64,000 bases of DNA. It comes from Caballeronia turbans (GTDB taxonomy: Bacteria > Pseudomonadota > Gammaproteobacteria > Burkholderiales > Burkholderiaceae). The DNA lies in contig FCOD02000008.1 in assembly GCA_001544655.2 (NCBI GenBank), forward strand, positions 62,001 through 126,000, given 5' to 3'. Of the stretch, positions 17,466 through 27,126 are shown in pieces (position 1 is the first letter of the stretch; the number at the start of each line of letters is the position of its first letter). Both the position numbers and the translations under genes were made by a program. The notes beneath the pieces are model-generated. The model was given only the letters and a program-made list of their open reading frames with translations. It was not told where the DNA came from and did not search any database.

Positions 17466-19592
17466 TCAGGCCGGGACCGATTCAGCCTTTTGCGCGCGCG
17501 ACCACACGCGATGCATGCTCATCGCTTCGATGAACCGCTTCAGTACCTGTTTCACATCGCTGCCGACGACGACGCCTTCCTCGCCGTTTGGCAGATGAGC
17601 GGCTGCGAGCAGATCCTCTCCGTCGCCGAGCGCGCCGATCGCTTTGAGATGCTTGAACGCTTCGAGCACGAAATGACGCGCGTCGCCGGATTCGGACAGC
17701 GTCTTCGCGCTCTCCTTGCCGCCCGCGACGATCACGCCGTCGAACATGATCGACGGCATGCCGAGAATGGTCGCGTCGGCCTCGATGCCTGGCGCCGGCG
17801 AGCCGAGCGTCGGCGAGATGACTTTCGCGTGCGCGCCTTCGGCCTTGAGCGCGTCCTGCACGGCCTTGATGCTCGCGGCGTCGGCGCCCCGTGCGGCGAG
17901 AATCGCGACCTTGCGCGTCTTGACCGAAGGCTTCGCCTTCGCGATGATCGACAAGGCCGGCGACTCCTTCACCGACGACTTGCCGAGCTCGTCGGCGTCG
18001 GCGCTCTTCTTCGGCGCGGGTAGCCCGAGATTGGCGGCAACGCGCGCGGCGAGCGTCTCGTCGATATTCGCGAGGATGCCGAGCTGGCGCTCGCGAATGG
18101 GCTTGCGCTCGACCTTCGAAAGCTCGAAAGAATAAGCGCCGACGATGTGATCCTTTTCGGGATCGGTCATGCTGTTCCAGAAGAGCGTCGCCTGCGAGTA
18201 GTGATCCCGGAACGACGGGCTGCGCACGCGGATCTTCGACCCTTCGACGCGTTCCGTATAAGTCTCGAAGCCGCCGCCCGCCGCGGCCGGCGCGGTTTCC
18301 TTCGGCCATCCGCCGTCGATCGAATTCGGCTCGTAGGAGGCCTGCCCCTTGTCGATCGTCTGGCGATGCATCGCGTCGCGCTGACCGTTATGCAGCGGCG
18401 CGAGCGGGCGGTTGATCGGAATCTCGTGGAAATTGGGACCGCCGAGTCTGCTGATCTGCGTGTCGGTGTACGAGAAGAGACGCCCTTGCAGCAGCGGATC
18501 GTTCGTGAAGTCGATGCCCGGCACGATATGCCCCGGGCAGAAGGCGACCTGCTCCGTCTCGGCGAAGAAGTTGTCCGGATTGCGATTCAACGTGAGCTTG
18601 CCGATCATCTTCAGCGGCACGAGTTCCTCGGGGATGATCTTGGTGGGATCGAGCAGATCGAAGTCGAACTTGTGCTCGTCCTCTTCCTCGACGATCTGCA
18701 CGCCGAGTTCCCACTCGGGATAGTCGCCGTTGTCGATCGCTTCCCATAGATCCCGCCGATGGAAGTCCGAGTCCTTGCCCGCGAGCTTCTGTGCTTCGTC
18801 CCACAGCAGCGACGCCGAGCCGATCGTCGGGCGCCAGTGGAACTTCACGAACCGTCCTTTTCCTTGCGCGTTGATGAACCGGAAGGTGTGGATGCCGAAG
18901 CCTTCCATCGTGCGCAGACTGCGGGGAATCGCGCGGTCGGACATCGTCCAGAGCACCATGTGCGCGGACTCGGGGACGAGTGAAACGAAATCCCAGAAGG
19001 TGTCGTGCGCGGATGCGCCTTGCGGCATTTCGTTATGCGGCTCGGGTTTGACGGCGTGGACGAAGTCGGGGAACTTGATCGCGTCCTGGATGAAGAACAC
19101 TGGCATGTTGTTGCCGACGAGATCGAAGTTGCCCTCTTCCGTATAGAACTTGACGGCGAAGCCGCGCACGTCGCGCACGGTATCGGCCGAGCCGCGCGAG
19201 CCTTGCACGGTTGAGAAACGCACATAGACAGGCGTTTCCTTCAATGGGTCTTGCAGGAACGCGGCCTTGGTGAGTTCGGCCTGCGATTCATACACTTTGA
19301 ATACGCCATGCGCGGCGGATCCACGGGCATGGACGATGCGTTCTGGAATGCGCTCGTGATCGAAGTGCGTGATTTTTTCACGCATGATGAAGTCTTCGAG
19401 CAGCGAGGGGCCGCGCTCGCCGGCGCGCAGCGTGTTCTGGTTATCGGCGACCTTGACGCCCTGGTTCGTCGTCAGGGCCTGGTTCGTGGCGTCGGTGCGG
19501 AAGGTTTCGAGGGCTTCGACTTTTTTGTTGGTGTTGCTTTGCGACGGGGTGCGGGCGACGCCGCTCGGGGGCGGCTGTTTGTTTGTTGCCAT
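17466..19592 (-). CDS. katE: Large-subunit catalase, HPII type
   Basis: 708-residue haem catalase that converts hydrogen peroxide to water and oxygen in the cytoplasm, typically in stationary phase. Catalytic His88 is in [15 protein letters not shown], Asn161 in [11 protein letters not shown], and the haem-ligand tyrosine in [17 protein letters not shown]-terminal flavodoxin-like (DJ-1/PfpI) domain from about residue 560 ([15 protein letters not shown]) is the mark of the large clade-II catalases. The Gln/Pro/Thr-rich N-terminal arm is normal for HPII. Minus strand, 137 bases upstream of the hybrid kinase; a long inverted repeat lies beyond its start. Confidence 0.95.
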   Translation of the reverse strand: MATNKQPPPSGVARTPSQSNTNKKVEALETFRTDATNQALTTNQGVKVADNQNTLRAGERGPSLLEDFIMREKITHFDHERIPERIVHARGSAAHGVFKVYESQAELTKAAFLQDPLKETPVYVRFSTVQGSRGSADTVRDVRGFAVKFYTEEGNFDLVGNNMPVFFIQDAIKFPDFVHAVKPEPHNEMPQGASAHDTFWDFVSLVPESAHMVLWTMSDRAIPRSLRTMEGFGIHTFRFINAQGKGRFVKFHWRPTIGSASLLWDEAQKLAGKDSDFHRRDLWEAIDNGDYPEWELGVQIVEEEDEHKFDFDLLDPTKIIPEELVPLKMIGKLTLNRNPDNFFAETEQVAFCPGHIVPGIDFTNDPLLQGRLFSYTDTQISRLGGPNFHEIPINRPLAPLHNGQRDAMHRQTIDKGQASYEPNSIDGGWPKETAPAAAGGGFETYTERVEGSKIRVRSPSFRDHYSQATLFWNSMTDPEKDHIVGAYSFELSKVERKPIRERQLGILANIDETLAARVAANLGLPAPKKSADADELGKSSVKESPALSIIAKAKPSVKTRKVAILAARGADAASIKAVQDALKAEGAHAKVISPTLGSPAPGIEADATILGMPSIMFDGVIVAGGKESAKTLSESGDARHFVLEAFKHLKAIGALGDGEDLLAAAHLPNGEEGVVVGSDVKQVLKRFIEAMSMHRVWSRAQKAESVPA

Positions 19593-19674
19593 TTGGGGGA
19601 CTCCGGGTTTGCGGGTGAGGTTTTGCGCTCAACCGGTCGCAATTGGTGTTCCTGCTTTTAGGTGGTGGGTCCCG

Positions 19675-19870
19675 GTTTGTTATTGGTCTATTAGCGTTGC
19701 CCCTATGCGGGGCGGCAGTCACTTTCTTTGCTGCTGCAAAGAAAGTAACCAAAGAAAGCAGCTCGAGACGCCCGCGGTCACACGCAGTTTGGCCACGCTT
19801 GCCAGCCGATCGTGGGCTGCCTAAGTGTCGCCCTCAAAGGTCTGACCGGGCTTGGCTCGCGCACGGTCTG
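19675..19870. repeat. Left arm of a 196-bp inverted repeat
   Basis: Begins gtttgttattggtctatta and runs through ctttctttgctgctgcaaag to cgcgcacggtctg. Its reverse complement reappears at 20087-20282 with only scattered differences (clusters at the middle, near ctcgagacgcccg versus ttgttaggcccg, and near the inner end). It includes the nested hairpin actttctttgctgctgcaaa-gaaagt. I recall similar intergenic elements in many Burkholderiaceae genomes, where they often produce spurious short protein calls. No transposase frame is present. Confidence 0.85.
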
Positions 19871-20086
19871 TCGCCTCGCACCGCTTGACTCACTGGCTCA
19901 GCGCCAAATGGCTCCGGCCCGCTTCGCGGCCGATGGGTTCATCGGGTTTGCGCGTGCTTCGTCGCTAACGCTTCCATCTCATTGCATGTGCGATAGGTTG
20001 GTTTCCCTTGTAGACCCAGCGGCAGCGCGCAGCGCTGTGCCGAAGCTATTTGGTGCTGAACCAGCACGCTCAGGGTACTAGCTTGT

Positions 20087-20282
20087 CAGACCGTGCGCGA
20101 GCCAAGCCGATTAGCCTTGTGAGGGCGACACTTAGGCAGCCCACGATCGCCTGGCAAGCATGGCCAAACTGCGTGTGACCGCGGGCCTAACAAGCTGCTT
20201 TCTTTGGTTACTTTCTTTGCAGCAGCAAAGAAAGTGACTGCCGCCCCGCATAGGGGCAACGCTAATAGACCAATAACAAAAC
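20087..20282. repeat. Right arm of a 196-bp inverted repeat
   Basis: Reverse-complement copy of 19675-19870, separated from it by 216 bases of unique sequence. Together the arms could form a very long hairpin or represent two insertions of one intergenic element in opposite orientation. The right arm ends 55 bases before the 3' end of the S10 peptidase gene, and an A-rich, GC-stem stretch (20300-20330) between them could act as that gene's terminator, but the stem is short. Confidence 0.85.
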
Positions 20283-20337
20283 GGGATCCGGCGAAAGCAA
20301 AAAAAACCCCCGCCGCCCGCGGCAAAAAACAAACCTT

Positions 20338-22035
20338 TCAACCCACCGGCGATAATGCCCCCAGCTTATCCGCAGTAACTTTCTGCAACGCAATGATCCG
20401 CCCCATCGCCGCATGATTGGCGGTCGCGTCGTCATACATCCTGGCAAGATCCGCCTTGAGCTGCGTCCTCGATCCGCCGTCGAGATAAACCATATGCCCC
20501 GACGGATAAAACGTCGCCGATAGATTCTGCCGCACGGTCTTGTCGATCAGCGGCATCTGCTGCAAATCGATGATCGTCTGATAGAACGGCGTCACGAAGT
20601 CATACATCCCATTCGCGGCAAGCACCTTCAAATCGACATTCAACGCCATCACCGCGGCGAGATCGCCCGCCGTATAGAGAATGATGTTGCCCTTCGAATC
20701 CACGCCCTTCTGCGCGCCCGTCGGGTCCGTGTGCTTGAAGTTCCAGTTGAGGAAAGCCTGATCGTTCAGATCGGTGAACGACGACGTCGACGTGAACTTC
20801 AAATGCTCGTTCAGATAGCTGTTCCACATCGTCGTATAGACGCCGCTTACCGCCGTCATCGTCGGGTCGTTGCCGCCGGAATTCGGGTCGATCTTGCCCG
20901 CGATGCCCGTCGAAATCGCCGTCACGCGCCCGTCGTAGGCACCGAGCGATTCGCCCTTCGCCTTTAGCAGCGTCGTCAAAAACAGCGAGTTGCCGCGGCT
21001 GTCGTACGCCGCGATATCGAGACTCCACGCGAGCAGCGTCGCCTTGTCGATGCCCGTGTATTCGGACAGCTTCTCGACCACTTCGTCGTCGGTTTGCGGG
21101 AACTTGCGCAGCGCGTTCAGATAATCCGTGCGCGAAAACTCCGCCACCTCTTCCGCAAAATTCAGAAGATTGGTCGGCGTCGGATGCACGCCGAGTTTCT
21201 TGTGATACCACGCGTCCGCCGCCGCGGTCGGCAGTGCGCCCACCGGATTGCCCGCCTGCCGGTAATCGAGAATCGACGACTGCAGCGTGACGCCGTTCAG
21301 ATCGATGCCGTCCTCATGCAGCTTGTACGCGAGCACGCAACTGCGCGCCGTGCCGTACGACTCGCCAAATAGAAACTTCGGCGAATTCCAGCGGTTGTTC
21401 TTCGTCAGATAGCGCTTGATGAACTGCGCGATCGACGCCGCATCCTCGTCGACGCCCCAGAAATCGCGGTTCTTGTTCGGCGCGATCGCGGCGGAATAGC
21501 CCGTGCCGACAGGATTGATGAAGATCAGGTCGCTTCGATCGAGCAGGCTGTCCGGGTTGTCCTCCATCTGATACGGCGCGGGCGGCGTGAAGCCCGGCAT
21601 CGCCGTCTTGATGCGGCGCGGCGCGAACGAGCCGAGCAGCACGAATACCGCCGACGAGCCCGGCCCGCCGTTATAGAAGAACGTGAGCGGACGCGCTTCC
21701 TCCTTCGCGCCGTCCTTCGTGAACGCGACATAGAACATCTTCGCGGTCGGCTTCGAGCTGCTCGGATCGACCGTCACGAGATGGCCGACCGTCGCGGTAT
21801 AGGCGATCTTCGCGCCGCCGATCGTCACGCTGTGATGGGTGATCGCCGCATTCTCGTCGGCTTCGGTCGCGGCGATCGCGTCGTCGGGGCCGTTGCCGTA
21901 TGCAACAGGGTCGAAGTACGGCTGGTCCTTCTTCGCCGTCGTGGTCTTCTTCGGCGCTTTCTTCGCGGCGGCCGCCGTGGCCGGTTCTTCCGCGCTGGAA
22001 GGTTTGTCGCTCGCTGCCAGTGGATCGGAGTTCAT
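20338..22035 (-). CDS. S10-family serine carboxypeptidase-like peptidase
   Basis: 565 residues, alpha/beta-hydrolase fold. The oxyanion segment TFFYNGGPGSSAVF (about 118-131), catalytic Ser226 in LFGESYGTARS, Asp479 in NGMYDFVTP and His514 in YPSGHMVYL are all present, so it should be active; S10 enzymes remove C-terminal residues at acid pH. The N-terminus is an Ala/Lys/Thr-rich stretch (residues 20-36) without a clear signal peptide, so its location is uncertain. The start at 22035 has a ggag site 8 bases upstream; the frame stays open far beyond it as an antisense artefact over the S53 gene. It follows the S53 peptidase gene by 65 bases, probably in one operon. Confidence 0.88.
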   Translation of the reverse strand: MNSDPLAASDKPSSAEEPATAAAAKKAPKKTTTAKKDQPYFDPVAYGNGPDDAIAATEADENAAITHHSVTIGGAKIAYTATVGHLVTVDPSSSKPTAKMFYVAFTKDGAKEEARPLTFFYNGGPGSSAVFVLLGSFAPRRIKTAMPGFTPPAPYQMEDNPDSLLDRSDLIFINPVGTGYSAAIAPNKNRDFWGVDEDAASIAQFIKRYLTKNNRWNSPKFLFGESYGTARSCVLAYKLHEDGIDLNGVTLQSSILDYRQAGNPVGALPTAAADAWYHKKLGVHPTPTNLLNFAEEVAEFSRTDYLNALRKFPQTDDEVVEKLSEYTGIDKATLLAWSLDIAAYDSRGNSLFLTTLLKAKGESLGAYDGRVTAISTGIAGKIDPNSGGNDPTMTAVSGVYTTMWNSYLNEHLKFTSTSSFTDLNDQAFLNWNFKHTDPTGAQKGVDSKGNIILYTAGDLAAVMALNVDLKVLAANGMYDFVTPFYQTIIDLQQMPLIDKTVRQNLSATFYPSGHMVYLDGGSRTQLKADLARMYDDATANHAAMGRIIALQKVTADKLGALSPVG

Positions 22036-22100
22036 CGTCGTCGCTCCAGAATCGTCGTCGTGGTTGTTGTTCACTGTCTTACGCCTTGCTGCATCTCGTT

Positions 22101-23675
22101 TCAACTCTTTGCGGGCTCGAGCGCGGCCGCGATCTTCGCGCCGTCGGGGCTGCCCATGCCGGTGCACGCGTCCCAGCCGGCCGCCGCCGAGAAGCTGCCA
22201 TTGTTGCCTTGCGTGATATCGCGGAACGCTGCCTTCGCCTTGTAGAGCTTCGGATTGACGAAGCCCGAAGGCGACGCGTTGATCGCGTTGATCCGCGCGA
22301 TCAACGCAGCCCACAGCGGCGCGACCGCGCTCGTGCCGCCGACGACCGTATCCTCGCCGTCGATCAGCACCTCGTAGCCGGTTTGCGGCGACGCATCGCC
22401 CGCCACGTCCGGCACGCCGCGCTTCGCGAGCGTCGTCGCCTTGCCGTTGCGCGTGACCGACAAGCCCGCCTGCCACGCCGGCAATGCGAAAACGCCCGAG
22501 ACGCCGCCGCCGCCCGCGCCGCCCTGGTCGCCGTCGTTCCACACGACTTCCTTCGCGATGCCCGAACCGGATGCCGCGAGGCTCGTGCCGCCGCAGCCGA
22601 GCACATACGGGCTCGACGCGGGGAAGTCGACGTGATCCGTGCCGTCGCCGGCGCCATCGGACGAGCCGCCGTCGCCCGAGGCGGCGCAGACCGTCACGCC
22701 GAGCGCCGCCGCGCTCTGCAGCACGTCATTGAACGCGCCGATCGACTGCGAGGACCAGTTCGACTCCGGGCCGCCCCAACTGATCGATATCACGGACGGC
22801 TTGTTGGTCGAGTCGTGCAGCGCGCGATTGACGGCATCGACGAAACCCGCGTCGCTGTTCGGCGCGAAGTACACGGCGATGCGCGCGCCCGGCGCGATGG
22901 CGCCCGCGATCTCGATATCGAGCGTCACTTCGCCATCGGGTCCGTTGGGGTTGCCCGTGGGCGCGTTCTTCGCGTTGTCGACGCCGACCGCGACGACTTT
23001 CGGCGCCTTCACGCCGAGCTTCGAGAAATACGCGGAGAGATCGGCGTCGCGATAACCGCCGCCCAGCTCGATGATCGCGATGCACTGGCCGGCGCCGTCG
23101 CCATCGGGGAAATCGTAGAGGCGCGCCAGATCGACCGGCGTGAAAGACGCGGGCGCCGCGCCGCGCGCGGGCTTGAACGGCGGACGGAAACGGAAATGCG
23201 GACGCGCCTGCGGCTTGCTGTCGAGGCCGAGGACGGCGGTGACGACATCGTGCATGTCCTCGGGCACCTTGACTGGCCCCGAGCGGCCGCGATATTCGCC
23301 GATGTTGTGATGTTGAAAGCGTTCGAGCTTGACGTCGAAAGCATTCTGAAACTGCTCGATGCTGCCCTTCAGCACCACGCTGCGCGTCTCGGTTTCGGCG
23401 CGCACGACTGTCAGGCCGTATTGCCTGGCGAAGGCCTTGACCTTCTCGACGTCCTGGTCGGATGCCGTGAAACGTTTGTCGAATTCCTCGCGCGAGACGG
23501 CTTGCGCTGGCGCCTCGCCGGCATCGATGCGCGACATCATCTGCTTGAATCCGGCTTCGTCCTTGCGTCGCAGCATCACGATCACTTCGATCTGCTGGGA
23601 AGGATCGCAGTCGCCGATGCATGTCGCGCCTTCGGGATGAATCTTGTCGCTGCCGCTGACCGGTTGCTTCATCAT
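22101..23675 (-). CDS. S53-family serine-carboxyl peptidase (sedolisin/kumamolisin type)
   Basis: 524 residues. An N-terminal activation (pro) domain (about 25-155, with VEKVKAFARQYGLTVVRAE and VKLERFQ) is followed by the catalytic domain, which has the E-x3-D pair (Glu249, Asp253 in GEVTLDIEIAG), the oxyanion aspartate in AASGDGGSSDG, Ser449 in GGTSAVAPL, and a C-terminal calcium site (FRDITQGNNG...GWDACTGMG). These enzymes cleave proteins at low pH after the propeptide is removed. No signal peptide is apparent, which is unusual for the family. Starts at 23675 or the next codon 23672, after an aggag site. The S10 peptidase gene follows. Confidence 0.92.
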   Translation of the reverse strand: MMKQPVSGSDKIHPEGATCIGDCDPSQQIEVIVMLRRKDEAGFKQMMSRIDAGEAPAQAVSREEFDKRFTASDQDVEKVKAFARQYGLTVVRAETETRSVVLKGSIEQFQNAFDVKLERFQHHNIGEYRGRSGPVKVPEDMHDVVTAVLGLDSKPQARPHFRFRPPFKPARGAAPASFTPVDLARLYDFPDGDGAGQCIAIIELGGGYRDADLSAYFSKLGVKAPKVVAVGVDNAKNAPTGNPNGPDGEVTLDIEIAGAIAPGARIAVYFAPNSDAGFVDAVNRALHDSTNKPSVISISWGGPESNWSSQSIGAFNDVLQSAAALGVTVCAASGDGGSSDGAGDGTDHVDFPASSPYVLGCGGTSLAASGSGIAKEVVWNDGDQGGAGGGGVSGVFALPAWQAGLSVTRNGKATTLAKRGVPDVAGDASPQTGYEVLIDGEDTVVGGTSAVAPLWAALIARINAINASPSGFVNPKLYKAKAAFRDITQGNNGSFSAAAGWDACTGMGSPDGAKIAAALEPAKS

Positions 23676-23862
23676 GGTATCGATGCTCCTCGCTGGCCAT
23701 GAAGTTCAAAGGTTCTCGATCCTGCCGCTGCCGCGCTTCCGGCGCTTTCGACAGCGTGCACAGCGCACGCCGCCTATCGTCTTATTTTCCGGGCGCGAAT
23801 GCAATTGCTCGGACCGTTGACGAGAGCATGCAGTTCCGGCGGGACAAAAGCTGTCCCGGTCT

Positions 23863-24774
23863 TCAACGGTGTGTCTCTATTGGATTACTGGCGCAAGGGC
23901 CAAGTCCGAGGCGTTCCATGAGACGGCGCGCATCGAACGGCGCGCGTACTTTCTGGTCGTTGTCGAAGTAGCAGAAGACGTCGCGTGCGGCGCGCGGGCG
24001 CGGTTTCGCCGAGGAAATCACACGCGCGTCGTCGATCTGTCCGCCCGCCGCCCAAGATGCGATGCGGCGCGCCCATTCATCGAGTGCCTCGTCTTTATAA
24101 CTGCCGCCGTAAAGCGTTTCGCTGCCGTGCAGCCGCAGATACATGAAATCAGCCGTCAGGTCTTCCGCATACGGCCAGCCGGCGACGGAATCCGAGACGA
24201 CGAGCGCCATGCGATGTTTGCGCAGGAGCCGCACGAACTCATCGGTGCAGAAGCTCGGATGACGAATCTCGATCGCGTGCCGCAATGCGCGCTTTTTCCC
24301 TGGCTCGAACCAAGGATTCTTCACACGCGTGTCATGGCCTTGAGCGAGACGCGCGGCGGCGACGGTGTCTGTCGGCAGCAGTTCGAGAAATCGCGCGAAG
24401 GCGTCCGGGCGGAATGCGAAGTTCGGCGGAAACTGCCAGAGAAATGGCCCGAGCTTGTCGCCGAGCGCGAGCACGCCGGAGGCGAAGAAGTTCGAGATCG
24501 CCGGGATGGCGGTTTCGTCGCGGAAACGCAGCATGTGCGTGAGGTAGCGCGGCCCCTTTACGCTGAAGACGAAGCCGGCGGGCGTCGCGTCATGCCAGGC
24601 GCGATAGCTCGCCACGCTTTGCAGCGAATAATGCGATCCGTTGATCTCGACTGTCTGTACCGCGCGCGACGCGAACTCGAGCTCGCGCGCCTGCGCGAGC
24701 TTCTTCGGATAGAAGACGCCGCGCCAGCCCGCATAGCGCCAGCCCGAAATGCCGATACGGATGCGTCCCGGCAT
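23863..24774 (-). CDS. DUF72 family protein (YecE-like)
   Basis: 303 residues, TIM-barrel protein of unknown enzymatic role. IRIGISGWRYAGWRGVFYPKKL at the N-terminus, VEINGSHYSLQS, and the C-terminal YFDNDQKVRAP are hallmarks of DUF72. The ATG at 24774 follows a taggagg site that overlaps the stop of the upstream GFA gene, so both are translated from one message, 8 bases apart. Confidence 0.88.
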   Translation of the reverse strand: MPGRIRIGISGWRYAGWRGVFYPKKLAQARELEFASRAVQTVEINGSHYSLQSVASYRAWHDATPAGFVFSVKGPRYLTHMLRFRDETAIPAISNFFASGVLALGDKLGPFLWQFPPNFAFRPDAFARFLELLPTDTVAAARLAQGHDTRVKNPWFEPGKKRALRHAIEIRHPSFCTDEFVRLLRKHRMALVVSDSVAGWPYAEDLTADFMYLRLHGSETLYGGSYKDEALDEWARRIASWAAGGQIDDARVISSAKPRPRAARDVFCYFDNDQKVRAPFDARRLMERLGLGPCASNPIETHR

Positions 24775-24782
24775 TTCGCCTC

Positions 24783-25205
24783 CTAGTGCGCGCGCTCTTC
24801 GTCGTACTCCGGACGGACGCCCTGGGGCAGCCACGGCTCGCGATGCTTGCACCACAGCTCGTAGTCCGGTTCGAAGAGCCCGGTTTCGTCGAACGCGCCG
24901 AGAGGCAGGTCCACTTCATCGCGCGTCGTGTATTCCATGTAAGCGACCGAGCCGCACACCGGGCAAAAATGCCGGCGGCCGTCCTCGGAACTGCGCCACG
25001 TCGAGAGGCTGCCGCTCATCATCACGTCGCCGCGCGCATAAATCGCATAAGCTCCAAAGGCGGAGCCGTGCACCTGCCGGCACGTCATGCAATGGCACAT
25101 CCCGACGCGCTTCGGCCCGCCCGCCGCGCGAAAGCGGAACGCGCCGCATGCGCACCCGCCTTCATGAACCGTAGCCGCCCGCTCATCATCCTTTTGAACG
25201 TTCAT
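24783..25205 (-). CDS. GFA-family zinc protein (glutathione-dependent formaldehyde-activating-like)
   Basis: About 140 residues. Zinc-binding cysteines are in GGCACGAFRF, CHCMTCRQVHG and FCPVCGSVAY, the standard GFA pattern, and a C-terminal EPWLP segment is also typical. Most GFA proteins have no proven link to formaldehyde, so only the fold is secure. The ATG at 25205 has a gggag site 8 bases upstream. It is the first gene of a pair with DUF72 and is divergent from the unknown 440-residue gene with 62 bases between starts. Confidence 0.85.
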   Translation of the reverse strand: MNVQKDDERAATVHEGGCACGAFRFRAAGGPKRVGMCHCMTCRQVHGSAFGAYAIYARGDVMMSGSLSTWRSSEDGRRHFCPVCGSVAYMEYTTRDEVDLPLGAFDETGLFEPDYELWCKHREPWLPQGVRPEYDEERAH

Positions 25206-25267
25206 CGATATCTCCCGTAAATCCGACGGTTTGTTACGATAACCCTCCACGATCGGAGATGGCATTC

Positions 25268-26590
25268 ATGAGCACATCGAGCACGACCGGCACCACGAGT
25301 ACCTTGTCCCTGCTGAAGCTGCTTCCCGGCGCCGGAGCGGAATTCGGTCCCGCCGCGTCAGACCTCGTCGCCCACGTGCTGTCGCATGACCGTTTCGATG
25401 CGGCCGCGAACGTGAGCGCGCCGCGCGAAACCTTCCGCGGCGTCACCGTCGACGACGCCATGAACGACGAGTACGTGTTTCCGCTCGGGCGCACCGGCCA
25501 GTCGATCGTGCTGACGGGCTACCGGATCGCAGCGGGTTTCATCGCCGAACGCGCCGCTGACGAATGGCTCGAACTCGCGCACAGGGAACGTCTCGCAAAA
25601 GGCTTGCCCGCCACGCCGCAGGGCAGCGAGCCGCACCTCGCGCCCGATCCCGCCGAAGCCGATCAACTCCTCGAGCGCGCCTACGATTGCGCGCAGCGCA
25701 TCCTCGATCCGGTCGCGGGCGGGCAGGTGCTCTCGCTCTTCGAGACGCACTATCGCGGCGGGCGGGAATTCCTGCGCCTCACGTGGGAAGGGTTGCCGGA
25801 AGATCTCGTGCCCGAGTCGCGCCGCCCGCTCGCGGCGCTTGCAGCCGCGGTGCAAAACGGCGAGCGGCGCGAGAAACGCGACTACGATCCCTACGGCCTC
25901 GACGGTGTCGATGATTACGATGTCGACCGGCCTCTCGCGTACCGGGAGAAGATCGGGCCGTTTCTCTTCACGATGACCTATCGCCACGAGTATCCCCAGG
26001 TCGATGACGAGCGGCTCGGCACCGCGTTCGCCGTGTTTCACGAAGCGGGCAGCGACATCGTCGCGGCGGCGGTGCGCCTGCAGCTCGTCAAGGTGCCGCC
26101 GCTCACGAGCAGCGCCGATCTCGTCTATACGCTCGACACGTACTCGGGCGAGATGCTCTCGCTCGCGCTCGCCGCCACCGAGGCGCTCGGCCCCGAGAAG
26201 CTGTGCGAGGTGTTCAATGCGCATCGCGTGATTTACATCAGCCTGTGGGAAGTGCGCAAGCCGTGGCGCGGCGAGGGACTAGGCGTCGCACTGCTGCATC
26301 AGGCGCTGGAGCGGCTTCCCCTCGATGTCGATGGCCGGCCCAACGCGCTGTGCGTCGCGCCCGAGCCGTATCAGACCGAGATGCGCCACTTCGAAAAACT
26401 CCCCGGCGTCCTGCGCGAGGAGCTGAAGACGCCGGCGAAACGGCTCGTTGCGCATCTGAACAGTTGGCTCGAACGCTCGAAGCTGCCGATCGCCACACAT
26501 TTCTTCGTGCCGATGGCCAAGCACGCGGGCATCGGCTCGGCGGGCGAGAACGCGCGGCTCATCGACAAGATCATGGAGAGCGAGGCTTAA
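25268..26590 (+). CDS. Unknown 440-residue protein with a GNAT-like motif
   Basis: Not recognised. The start at 25268 is preferred to 25259 because it lies 9 bases after cggag. Visible features: a Thr/Ser-rich N-terminus; a region with acidic/Tyr patches (KRDYDPYGLDGVDDYDVD, about 200-215); and, around residues 320-350, IYISLWEVRKPWRGEGLGVALL, where R-x-x-G-L-G after a strand looks like the acetyl-CoA loop of GNAT acetyltransferases. No signal peptide or membrane segment. The next gene begins 5 bases after its stop, so the two are co-expressed. An acyltransferase is possible but unproven. Confidence 0.72.
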   Translation: MSTSSTTGTTSTLSLLKLLPGAGAEFGPAASDLVAHVLSHDRFDAAANVSAPRETFRGVTVDDAMNDEYVFPLGRTGQSIVLTGYRIAAGFIAERAADEWLELAHRERLAKGLPATPQGSEPHLAPDPAEADQLLERAYDCAQRILDPVAGGQVLSLFETHYRGGREFLRLTWEGLPEDLVPESRRPLAALAAAVQNGERREKRDYDPYGLDGVDDYDVDRPLAYREKIGPFLFTMTYRHEYPQVDDERLGTAFAVFHEAGSDIVAAAVRLQLVKVPPLTSSADLVYTLDTYSGEMLSLALAATEALGPEKLCEVFNAHRVIYISLWEVRKPWRGEGLGVALLHQALERLPLDVDGRPNALCVAPEPYQTEMRHFEKLPGVLREELKTPAKRLVAHLNSWLERSKLPIATHFFVPMAKHAGIGSAGENARLIDKIMESEA

Positions 26591-26595
26591 GCGGC

Positions 26596-27111
26596 ATGCT
26601 CGTTATCGTCGACATGCAGGCGCGGCTGCTGCCGCATCTGGATGGCGCCGGGCGGGTGACGGCGCGCGTCGGCACGCTGCTGCGCGCGGCGAATCTGCTG
26701 GACGTGCCGGTGGTCGTCACGGAACAGAATCCGCACGGGCTCGGCGGGACGGTGGACGCGCTGCTCGCAGATATTGGGCTGGCAAAGGTGATCGAAAAGC
26801 ACACCTTCGATGCGACGCTCGCGCCCGCCTTCGTCGATGCACTGCCGCCCGCGCCCGCGACAATGTGGGTCGCCGGCGCGGAGGCGCATGTGTGCGTGCT
26901 GCTCACGGTGCTCGGGCTGCTGCGCCTCGGCTATCGCGTGGAATACGTGGCGGATGCGGTCGCGTCCCGCCGCGCGGAAGATCGCGCCGTCGCGCTCGAA
27001 CGGGCGAGGCAGGACGGCGCGCGGCTCACGACCGTCGAAACGGCGATCTTCGGCTGGCTCGGCAGTTTCAGGCATCCGCGCTTCAGGGACGCGCTCGCGC
27101 TCATCAAATGA
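26596..27111 (+). CDS. Isochorismatase-family cysteine hydrolase
   Basis: 171 residues, cytoplasmic. The family triad is present: Asp in MLVIVDMQARLLP, Lys in KVIEKHTFDA, and the nucleophilic Cys in AEAHVCVLLTVLGLL. Relatives are amidohydrolases (nicotinamidase-, maleamate- or YcaC-like); the substrate cannot be assigned. It starts 5 bases after the stop of the unknown 440-residue gene and so probably works with it. It converges with the TPR-glycosyltransferase gene, 15 bases between stops. Confidence 0.87.
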   Translation: MLVIVDMQARLLPHLDGAGRVTARVGTLLRAANLLDVPVVVTEQNPHGLGGTVDALLADIGLAKVIEKHTFDATLAPAFVDALPPAPATMWVAGAEAHVCVLLTVLGLLRLGYRVEYVADAVASRRAEDRAVALERARQDGARLTTVETAIFGWLGSFRHPRFRDALALIK

Positions 27112-27126
27112 TGCGCGGATCGGTGC

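Noticed and set aside
19675-20282. The inverted repeat as an insertion sequence with a transposase
   Set aside because: No transposase-like frame lies between the arms; the 216-base spacer is too short and has no coding pattern.
19643-20341. Several short frames (for example VTFFAAAKKVTKES) within the inverted repeat
   Set aside because: They are the same translated repeat read in both arms and both strands; the element looks non-coding.
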